Assembly: GCA_012295275.1 (NCBI GenBank)
Contig: CM022679.1
Coordinates: 7,582,169 to 7,646,168 of the forward strand
DNA length: 64,000 bases
Direction of reading: 5' to 3'
DNA from: Chrysomallon squamiferum
Taxonomy: Eukaryota; Mollusca; Gastropoda; Neomphalida; Peltospiridae
The notes below the pieces were generated by a model that ran no database searches, was not told the origin of the DNA, and saw only the letters and a list, made by a program, of their open reading frames with translations. The translations under genes and the position numbers were made by a program. Below are positions 54,334-64,000 of the stretch, piece after piece (positions within the stretch are counted from its first letter, which is position 1; the number at the start of each line of letters is the position of its first letter).

Positions 54334-54956
54334 AAAAGAAAGAAAGAAAGAAAAGCTATATTTACGACGTCATAATGCCGTAGATTAAAAGCGTGTCTAA
54401 GTGCTTCGTGTTTTCCTTCTTTGCTAGGCGCACCACACCGGAATCCACTCGTGGATTGTGTCTATTGTGTCTATTGTGTGAATGAAATCTCGAGGTCAGA
54501 AGTTAAACCGATCACTAAATGTCTGCGTGAAACTGTCTCAGACCGCGATTTAATGAAGTTGAAAAGTTAGCATGACTTAACTTTATTGGTTTTCATTGTA
54601 TCAGCAACCTTGAGTTACGTCATGGTTTGACCTTGACGCTAATAAACGAAATTGTCGTTTTCTTTATGAAGTGTCGTCCATGAAATAAAGGTTATGTCAT
54701 TATTTTGTTCCATTTTCATCCTCAGTCAAAAATAGTCCCACATTTTCATTACAGGACGTAATTCGATTAACTGGAAAGGACTATTTTACTGGCAATAAGT
54801 AGAAACACAATTTGCTATGATAATATAATTATATTGTCCAATATCTTTTTGAGTGAACAGCATTATTTGATTTATTTCGGTACAGAAGTTCAAAACTGTT
54901 GTTTTTATCTAGTTTTAAGCTGTAACATAAAAACAGAATAGACTGAATCTGTCACA

Positions 54957-54988
<32 letters not shown>
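53857..54988. repeat. Segmental duplication Q, copy 2
   Basis: Matches 49960-51117 almost base for base outside the homopolymer and TTA tracts. Small indels include one extra GTGTCTATT unit near 54465 and one missing TCTAGTGTTA-type unit near 54910. Direct orientation, about 3.9 kb from copy 1. Confidence 0.92.
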
Positions 54989-54993
<5 letters not shown>

Positions 54994-55049
54994 TTGCCGA
55001 CATCTCCTCAACCTAATTTTATATGTCCACTCACTTGATCTATTTGTTT

Positions 55050-55646
55050 TTATTTGTTTTTCTTTATTTATTATTAATTATTTTTAAACGAATGTATGCA
55101 TTGAAAATGAAACTTTTTATATATTTTAATATGTAGTCGGAACTGAAAAACTAGAAAACACTATCAGAGACAAATTAATGATATTACCAAGAAACAAACA
55201 AAAAAAAACCCGTGTAAATTCTATATTATTTTACCTTTCTTTGAACATTATCTCTAATTTTGACGTTATTACGATCATAGAAAGAGCTCAAATTTTGACA
55301 TAAGTAATGAGAACTTCATCAAAAATATATATATACATATATCAGAGAATGATATTGTTTCTGAAGACTTTAACGCTAAAAGTTTACAGCGAAACAAACA
55401 CAACTCCTTGCGACGCCATTGTTAACGTCAAGGTGACTTCTTTTACGTCGTACTTGTGTCTATATAAGGACGACAAAAACAGAATGACGCAAGCCTGAGG
55501 GTTCTTTTTATAAAACAATTGAACATCCACTACCCCGTTGATTTATATCCGGGATGTGGACAAACGGCCCTTTTCAGGGCCACCCACCCCCACCCCCTCA
55601 ATCTCATGAATGAGTATTTCTGTGTTCATAATCCTCTTGCTTTGCC

Positions 55647-55690
<44 letters not shown>
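55050..55690 (+). repeat. Dispersed repeat P, copy 3 (near full length)
   Basis: Aligns with 49160-49811 from CTTTATTTATTATTAATTAT through ATCAGAGACAAATTAATGAT, the TATA-like box and stem-loop, to GCTTTGCCTAATAATA and an AAT tail. Just upstream (54998-55035) is TTTGCCGACATCTCCTCAAC, repeated at about 56335. Confidence 0.85.
55566..55581 (+). promoter_or_regulatory. Histone-type 3' stem-loop in repeat P copy 3
   Basis: GGCCCTTTTCAGGGCC with flanks GACAAAC and ACCC, identical in stem and loop to the other copies although nearby bases differ (for example TTTATATCC for TTTTTATCC upstream). Confidence 0.7.
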
Positions 55691-55695
<5 letters not shown>

Positions 55696-55868
55696 ATTTA
55701 ATTAATTAATTAAAAATATATATATAAACAACAGTAATATTAAAAATAACATCAACAACAACAACAATAATAATAATAAATAAATAAATAATTTAATTAA
55801 TTAATAAAAAAAAAATATATATAAACCACAGTAATATTAAAAATAACATCAACAACAACAACAACAAC

Positions 55869-55917
<49 letters not shown>

Positions 55918-55944
55918 GTAATAATTATAACAATAATAATCAAA

Positions 55945-56113
55945 GTTCTTACTATGAGAACTGGTCTACGTAGATACAGACTTGCAAATACAGATACTCG
56001 TAAAAAAAATACTAAATGGGAATATTTTACGTATGAATCACAGGAATCGCAGTGACCCTAAATCAGTTAACTTTGTGTTATTTGGTATTTACCATTATAA
56101 TCAAGTGCAACAT
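55945..56113. repeat. Duplicated block R, copy 2
   Basis: Matches 53300-53605 from CAAAGTTCTTAC to TAATCAAGTGCAAC with scattered substitutions. Here it continues into unrelated sequence (ATGATTTTTGCTTC) rather than into a P fragment, so this is likely the undisturbed form. Confidence 0.85.
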
Positions 56114-58629
56114 GATTTTTGCTTCATTAACATATGAAATGAGTTCATTATATTTTACTAACAGCAGTAAATAACAGTCAACTTCTGTAAGACCACGTGT
56201 TACCTCACTGCTCCTGCCCAGTATTTGTTATTTAATTTAGAAATTAGCGCATTTCAACCAAAGCCATCTGCTTTTATCGTAATCACGTGCAAATGACGTC
56301 TGAAGCGGCCCCAATTACCGTTAAGTACTGCCATTTGCCGACATCTCCTCAACCTAATTTCATATGTCCACTCACTTGATTTTCAGATAACAGAAAAGTA
56401 TTATCTAAGTCACTTTAGTGATTTTTTTTTTTTTTTTTTTTTTTTTTAACTTAATGGCCAAAAACAGGCATTAACGAAACATCAAACAAATATATATATA
56501 TATATCAGGTGACCTTGTGTTAAGTTCAGATTTAAGAAAGTTGACAAAAGAAAATAAATTCAGCTAAATGGAACCAGCAAATAATTAATACTTCGAATAA
56601 CCCACTCTGTTGCTATCACCAGTGCCTGGTTATAACTTTATTTTAATGCACTGGTATTAATTCAGATTTATAACCTTTTACCGTTACGGCGGAGCAGACA
56701 CATTTTGAATGTCATGGCTTTAAACTAAGAGCCAAATGGCATGTTATATCTGCGACTCGGTGACACTAAATAGTTTTACCCACGAAACGTCCATCTTAGA
56801 TTTAAATTATAACATCCACGTGACCACGATTCCTGTATTATCTCGTCAAACAGAGCTTTAAATAGAGCATTTGCTTTTTTGACGTTTTTTAATATTATAT
56901 GTTGTTGTCGTTTTTTACTATTGTCTTAGTTGTTGCTGTTGTTGTTGTTGTTGTTTTTATTGTGACTACTACTATTATTGTTGTTATTGTTATTGTTATT
57001 ATTATAACTACTAGTGCTACTATTATTATTGTTGTTGTGGTTGTTATTATTTGTTAATTTGTTTTAGTTTCACCTTTAAGGCAAGTAATGCGTGCGTGCA
57101 TGTTTATCGTGAGTGTGTGTGTTTATCCATTAAAATACTGGCATTCCCAGCACTCATTAATAAGCGTTATTTCTACTCGATCACCCCAGGACTATTTCAA
57201 TGGCTGTCTACTTCTTTCCGGCGTTCGTCAGATGTCCAATGCATGTTTACGGCAATATCCGGACAACAAGGTCAACTGCTGATGATGGTTCAGCCAAAAG
57301 CAAACAAGCACTGAACTTCTCGAAGACTTTCATGGCGATAATCGCCATGGGTGACATTAATTTCGCTTTCCTGCATTACAGGCCTGTTTGAGTCGGGGAC
57401 AAAGCAAAGTGATCGCTAGATGCTTCGGTAAATATTTACATAAAAGCAATATCGGACCCTACAAAACAAACAGAAAGATGCTCAATCTTTAGACTGCGTT
57501 TACTTACGCAATGAGCAAATGTTTGTGATACTGCGTTATAAATGCATGTCAAAATGTTTTGAGTGATCCGTTTGATAAAATTTAGCTAAAAAACAAAAAA
57601 CAAAACAAAAAACGAAGAAGAAGAAGAAGAAGGAAAGTAAAAAAAAGAAAGAAAAAGTATTAAATCTCTGAATTATTATAACGTAATTTTAAAAACTGTT
57701 ATTTTTATTTTCAACCCTTACTAAGTTTAACCTTTGTTTCCTTCTCTTTATTTCCTCTTTCTATCTTTTTCTTCTTTTCTTGCATCTTCACATTTTTATT
57801 GATATACGCGAATAGACACATCGAAACACATACACGCGCGCACACATGGACATGCATACTCTTTCACTATTTTACGTGGGAAACAAAACAGTGAATAACA
57901 CTTCAGAAAAACCAATACTATTCTTCTTTTAATAAGTTCATAAAACTAAACATAATACACTCTAATTGCCACCAAAAGTATTTGCCGCATATGTGCAGCT
58001 CTTCTTTGGATTCCCTCCACAGTAATATTTCGTTAATAGCAATGATTACAGCTGGTGGGTTTCTGCCGATAGCATATGACAGATAACATATCAGAGCGTC
58101 AGTCAACAATTTTCAATCGTGTTTACATCCCGTGAAGATTCAAGCAATTCTGTCTTGGCTACATAATCCAGAGCTTCTTTGGTCTACCAGTGATAGTTAA
58201 CATTAGTTTGTTAGAATGTTAGAGAGAACAGCAAGCATAACAGTCTTTATATTTTGGCTCTCTATAGTAGACGGGCGGCGATCTAGATTGTTTCTGATTT
58301 CAAAGCCGAGAGCCTAACGATTACATTATCGAGAATGGCATTTACATAAATAATAAATACGCCTTGTATGTATGATAGAATGGATGGGCGGTTGTATGTG
58401 AGTAGAATTATATTATAAATATATTGGCCAACTTCAGATCTCATGTGAACTATAATCGTAAAAAAAGAGGGTTAAGAAAGTTTGTGAAATGTAGAATATT
58501 AAATAAATCGCTTGCAAACAAAAGTTCAGTTTTTCTCATGCACACATAAGCTAAACGTTTCTGGAAAATGTATACATTTTCTAAGTTTGTTGAGCCTGTT
58601 GATGTTTCTTTGATTCTTCTCGTTGTTGC

Positions 58630-58693
<64 letters not shown>

Positions 58694-58739
58694 TTGTTGT
58701 TGTTGTTGTTTTTATTTTTGTTTTTAATATTACAGTTGT
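56114..58739. other. Gene-free DNA
   Basis: Poly-T at 56420-56447, GTT/ATT triplet DNA at 56930-57050 and (TTA)n at 58633-58693. The frames near 57051-57391 are complex in composition, but I see no family signature or splice-supported gene. 57905-58110 likewise. Confidence 0.6.
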
Positions 58740-59215
58740 TTATATTTATTTTTTATTAATTTTATTAATTTAGTTAATTAATTATTTAATTAAATTATTT
58801 ATTTATTAATTATTATTATTATTAGATTAGGCAAAGCAATAGGATTATGAACAGAGAATCCTCATTCATGAGATTGAGGGGGTGGGTGGGGGTGGCCCTG
58901 AAAAGGGCCGTTTTTCCACATCCCGGATAAAAATCAACGGGGTAGTGGATGTTCAATTGTTTTATAAAAAGAACCCTCAGGCTGACGTCATTCTGTTTTT
59001 GTCGTCCTTATATAGACACAAGTACGACGTAAAAGAAGTCACCTTGACGTTAACAATGGCGTCGCAAGGAGTTGTGTTTGTTTCGCTGTAAACTTTTAGC
59101 GTTAAAGTCTTCAGAAACAACATCATTCTCAGATATATGTATATACATATTTTTGATGAAGTTCCCATACTTATGTCAAAATTTGAGCTCTTTTTATGAT
59201 CGTAATAACGTCAAA
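58740..59215 (-). repeat. Dispersed repeat P, copy 4 (inverted)
   Basis: Reverse complement of copies 1-3. A (TTA)n tract and GGCAAAGCAATAGGATTATG come first, then the stem-loop, the TATA-like box, the GTTTCGCTGTAAACTTTTAG block and TTTGAGCTCTTTTTATGATC, ending near 59215. Its microsatellite tail lies at the matching end, so the copy arrived as a unit with its tail. Confidence 0.85.
58894..58909 (-). promoter_or_regulatory. Histone-type 3' stem-loop in repeat P copy 4
   Basis: Minus-strand GGCCCTTTTCAGGGCC followed by ACCCCCACCC, preceded by GGAAAAAC as in copy 1. The stem is intact in all four copies. Confidence 0.7.
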
Positions 59216-60298
59216 ACTTGTTGTTGTTGTTGTTATTGATTTTGGTGTTATTATTGTTGTTATTTTTGATGATGTTGTTGTTTTTGATTTTCTTCTTCGT
59301 TTCATTTTGCAACTGATACTGTCAAGAGAATATCTGCAGCTCTGTTAGGAATGTAGCAAATGCATCTCGACTGACGTGGTTCATAAAATATACGATACGA
59401 ATTTGTGTTATAAGCGGCATCTGTTTTACCGAGAATAAATTGACCATGACGCCATCTTTGGTAAATTATGACTACAAAGAATATCTGTCAGAGACGAAGT
59501 TGTGCGAAGAAAAAAAAATATATATATCCGTGCGTGTTTTAGAGTCAGCCAATTGAACTGGTACTAGATTAACGTTGTTATTAGTGATTTTGACGCGTAA
59601 CAAATATGTCATGCAGTAATTGGAAGGGAACCGCCTGTCAGATTCTCGTCTTGTAAGTGTTAATTCTTAGCAATATGCAGGAAGTAACGTGTAAAAATTA
59701 ATTTTTTCGAAATTAATAAATTAATGACAGACATTCTCATTTGGTTTCGAAGTGCATTATAATTATCAGCAGAATAAATGTCAGTAAATGTAACTCGGGT
59801 TGAGGTTCTTCCTGTTATTATTACCTTTTCTCCTCAACATCTTTCCGCTCATTTTCTTCTCATTCTTATTCTTTTATTCGTTAATATGTCTTCCTTTTCT
59901 TCATTTCTGAGCAGTAGATTTTTTTTTTCCCCATACTTTTGGAGGATTGTATTACTGCTGTCAGCAATGGAAATACTGGTTAATGAAAACTGTCTTTTTT
60001 TTTTTACTGTTCAACATTTAGTTTTTCTTCCATTGGGAGATTATTTTAATGTAGCAGCACACATCTCAGAAATAAGTTCAGAGGAACGAAATTATCATGT
60101 GAGACTGACTGAAAATTGTTCATCCATGTTTTGTTTTGTTTTTGTTGTTTCTTTATTAAGGAAAGACAAAGAATTCGTGTGAGTGTTTATATAATTTAAC
60201 ACAGTATAACAAATAATGAAGCAAATCTTTTTATATATGTAAATATACTCGTTACAGTTTAAAAAAAAAAAAAAAAACTATCAAAGATGATGAATCCA

Positions 60299-60349
<51 letters not shown>

Positions 60350-63300
60350 CAACAACGATAACAATAGCAATAATAATAAAATAATAATTGAATGTCGTAT
60401 AAAACTGATGAGCAAACTGTCAGTGCTCCAACACTCATTCTAATTATTATTAGTGACGACTGTTGTCAACTTGATTAAGATACCTGAATTTCTTTATAAT
60501 AGAGTCATCTATATTTTTCATGGTAATTTCATCTAAATTGTCAAAAACCAACATTTTGTGTCATTTAACAAACTTTGTATGTATGTTTTGGGGGGGCTAA
60601 GCTTCTGCGTGTTTTGACATATAAACAACTAAAGGAATATTAAAGTAAATAGTATCTTTAACTAGGGATGAATCTATTACAAAACTCAAGAAACTTAAGT
60701 TTCAGGTCTCTAAACCTACAAGCAGCTTTAGTCTAATTTTAATAAAAATCTAACATGTTGCTAATTTTTAAAAATCTGTTACAGAACAAACCATACAAGA
60801 ACATAACAGTGGTTACCCAGACCTCTTTGTTGGTTGATAAGCATCCCCTAACAGTTCAAGTTTTTGGGCCCACCCCAAAAAATGTTACCGCTACTGTCTT
60901 TAATATAGTGTTATGCACATATGCCAGTGTTTCTGAACTATTTGTATACATTAATAGCTGTTTTGAAAACCATTATTATTATTATTATTATTTTGTTATT
61001 TCAAATAAACTGTTTTGTTTGTATTACCTCTACTAATAAATGGACGTTTTGAAGCAGCACTGTTTTTTATTGTTGTTATTTTTTTATTTTTTTTATTTTT
61101 ATTGTTGTTTTTGTTTTGTTTAGTTTTTTGTTGTTGTTTTATTTTTTTGTTAAAACAGAACTCAACATTACGCTAAATTACTGGCTTTAATCCATGCATT
61201 ATGAGTTCTTAATATTCATTCAAAATAACAGATTAAGACTTCTTAGATGTAATAAATCATTATATTTATATGATTTTTATTATCTGCTCGTCTCACGGTT
61301 AATTGCACTAGAAAGGACTCTGGTTAATTATCACGAAAATGAAGTACCTAAGTTTTATATTAAAACATACTCCGTCAACATGTTTACCGCAAGAGCGTTC
61401 AGTGATGGATTATTCTGCATAATGTGGTCTTCATCTTCTTTCTTCTTTTCTTTTTTCTTTTAAATCTGAGTTCAGTTTTGTAAAACTAATGCATTTACTT
61501 AAATTAATCGTATTTGCGGTGGAATGGTTTATTTGATATATTTATGGCAATCTGGTTTCTTTTTTTTTGTCGATGTTGTTTTCGTTGTGTTTATCAATAT
61601 TTGAGAAATGTAACAGTATATCTTTGTTATAAATTCCATTATCCTATTTTCACAAGACTAATGTTACATTTTTTTCAAAAAGTGTAAGAATATCGGTAGT
61701 TACTGTACATGCGTGTCATTCAATACTTAATGCATTTTATGTATACTTTGTGATAAAAGACATATCGTATTTTTGTCAGAATATTCTGTTTATTGAGATA
61801 TTTCAGTAATTAATTCTGGACAAGAAGTCTTAGATTTCTTTAACATAAAATACTGGCACTGGATAAAATTCATGGTGCTTAACGTTTTTATTAATGCAGC
61901 CAGTAGCCATATCATTCAGTGAAATTTAATTGACCATTACAAAATGCAAAAATAAATAAATAAATAAATAAATAATAAAAAATAAATGATGTTTCCCAGA
62001 AAGAATAGTTAACATTCCAGATTAATTTAAAAACAAATATAAATAAATAAAATTACAGATATGAAATATGCATGATATTAAAGATGTATCACTCATGCTT
62101 ATCACATAATAATAGTATTTTTTTAAAGTAATATATATAATTTTTTTTTTTTATTTGTTTTATTTATTTTTTTATAAAAAAAAAAAATTTTGTCATTTTG
62201 GTTTGTTCTTGAGGGTGGGGTGTTTGTTTCTTGCTTCGTTGTTGATTTTTCGGCAAAGCATAAATTATCCATCCATCTTCTTTAACATCACAATCATGAC
62301 ACCAACATGTCGACATCGCATATCTCTTACAACCAATAATTTAACAAAGTGTACAGTGTGACAACTACTGTTCCAAACAGTAACGACTTCTAACAGAGCG
62401 GAGGACAGATGCTCAATCAAATTACAATGTATGTTTGTTCAGAGTAAAACCACCACAAAGCTTTACTCAGATCGAGATGTGAATCCGAAGTAAGTTAAAT
62501 AAAGGTGACTGGTGATGTATCACTTGTAATTAAATTGCTCTATGTAGGTTACCCAGCCCCAGTGGGGGGGACACTAGTTTGAATTTTTTCTTGGTGACAG
62601 TAGATTGTTACAATCTTCTAACCCAGCATTACTAGGGGAGTGTTAGATAACTATATGAAGTCTTATCTCTGTAACTAATCTGCTAACATACTAACCAAAT
62701 ACACACGGTAAAACAAGCATTACATGCACTGGGGCCCCTACCTACACACAACCATTTAATATTAATCATATATTTACTTACTGGTAATTTAAACAAAATT
62801 AGTTTTTAAACATTAGCAAATATCTTTAGTTTAGCATATTTATCTATTTATTGACCGTATATCACAACATACACAGATTAGCATGGGTCCTGTATGTTCT
62901 TAGGCCCCCAGGCAATTGCCTAGCGTGTCCATGCATTAAGATTTAATTAACACTTTTAGCTGGGCTGTCGATTTCTGACAGGAATACCTTTCTCACAATC
63001 CAGCCAGTATCCCATAACTAATTCATATATGAGATAGTGCTGCTAATCCGTGTAGCAACTCAAATTATCTGCCAGCGCATTACATTTTCATCCTATCTCT
63101 AAACTCAAGAATTATAAAATCTTTTTTTTTTTTTTTTTTTTAAAAGTTACTTTGCACTACCAAACCAGTTTAATTTGTTCAATGGATATTAAATTTAAAG
63201 AAGAACAATTCAACAAAAAACAAAAATAATAATAAAAATACAAATTATCATTTGGTATTTCATTTATTTTTTTAGACACGTCACTGTATAAAAAGTTATT

Positions 63301-64000
63301 ACAGACAATTATACTTCTTACAACAGTATATGAGATAAATCATTAACAAAGTCTGAACTGTTCTGGCTTGAACAGAAAAAAAAAGAAATATCAAAATAAT
63401 ATACTTAGTAGGTGTGCATTCATTAATACAAATGTTAGTTAAAAGAATATAAATTTATGTCTCTTAACTTAAAATGTAGCTTTGATGATACAAACAAAAT
63501 AGTCAAAACAGATTCTGAATACTTCCAAGTTTTTTGTTCTGTTTTTACTTATCAGTCCAGTCTTAATAAATATCCAAATATAACAAACAAGAGGATAGTT
63601 TGAAAATATCTGAGAACCCCCACATTTTTGTTTTGACGTCATTCCATGCAGGGTGGTCCGATTTGTTCTAAAAAGATTTCTATCAGTATCATCTGATTTG
63701 TTATGATTTTATAATCATATTGTTATCATTGATGACAAATCACCCAAAACAGAAAATAATAATTTGGAAGGATAAAGAATTTTTGCAGACTATTCATTCA
63801 TACAGTCAATGTACACTTTAATAATGCACTGGATACTAAAAGCAAAAAATGGTATTACAATAGATAAAATTACGATCTTTAATAAACTGAAGATCACAAT
63901 AAAAAAAATAAAAAATACCCTGTGATTCATATCATGATAACCTTTTTAAAGAAATACAGCAAAACTGGGACACAAGTTCCTTTTAACATCACTGTAGAAC
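59216..64000. other. Gene-free right end
   Basis: No supported coding region. (AAT)n at 60299-60350, T-rich runs near 61080-61150 and 62140-62180, (AAAT)n at 61950-61975 and poly-T at 63122-63141. The 59778-60182 and 60755-61036 frames show no recognisable family. 62540-62960 has higher complexity and may hold an old DNA-transposon scrap (see findings). Confidence 0.55.

Noticed and set aside
58882-59091. Conserved ~70-codon minus/plus frame inside repeat P as a gene
   Set aside because: The frame is kept among copies mainly because the copies are almost identical in DNA. No family match, and another frame on the opposite strand is equally open.

Overview
The window looks like nuclear DNA from an animal with large introns, most likely a lophotrochozoan and possibly a mollusc. 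Three things point that way. Coding exons are split by GT-AG introns of 8.7 and 15.6 kb. The flanking DNA is very AT-rich and full of microsatellites and homopolymers. The only clear genes are two rhodopsin-class neuropeptide receptors of a protostome-looking type. The species cannot be named from this sequence.

The two genes are paralogous GPCRs that converge tail to tail. Gene A (+) has exons at 1103-1855 and 10582-10998 and encodes 389 aa. Gene B (-) has exons at 42353-41661 and 26014-25547 and encodes 386 aa. Both have the seven-helix pattern, a DRY motif, the TM3/ECL2 cysteine pair, CWLP in TM6 and NPxxY in TM7. Both are cut by one phase-0 intron at the same place, just before TM6. The TM2-TM3 and TM7 sequences look most like luqin/RYamide receptors, a subfamily assignment made by eye. 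The 14.5 kb between their 3' ends holds no gene that I can support.

The layout is as follows. 1-1102 is the 5' flank and possible 5' UTR of gene A. 1103-10998 is gene A. 10999-25546 is the convergent intergenic region, with (GTAT)n, (GA)n and two minisatellites with 26 and 46 bp periods. 25547-42353 is gene B, whose long intron carries a strict 38 bp minisatellite. 42354-48999 is the 5' flank of gene B and includes a ~390 bp tandem duplication. 49150-56380 is a patchwork of direct duplications, with a further inverted fragment at 58740-59215. 59216-64000 has no recognisable gene.

The most unusual signal is a dispersed repeat in the 49-59 kb region. Four copies (three +, one inverted) each carry a perfect metazoan replication-dependent histone mRNA 3' stem-loop, GGCCCTTTTCAGGGCC followed by ACC. 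The stem-loop lies about 105 bp downstream of a TATA-like box, with no histone coding sequence nearby. Each copy ends in a (TAA)n-type tail, which suggests a short retroposon or a spread histone-cluster fragment.
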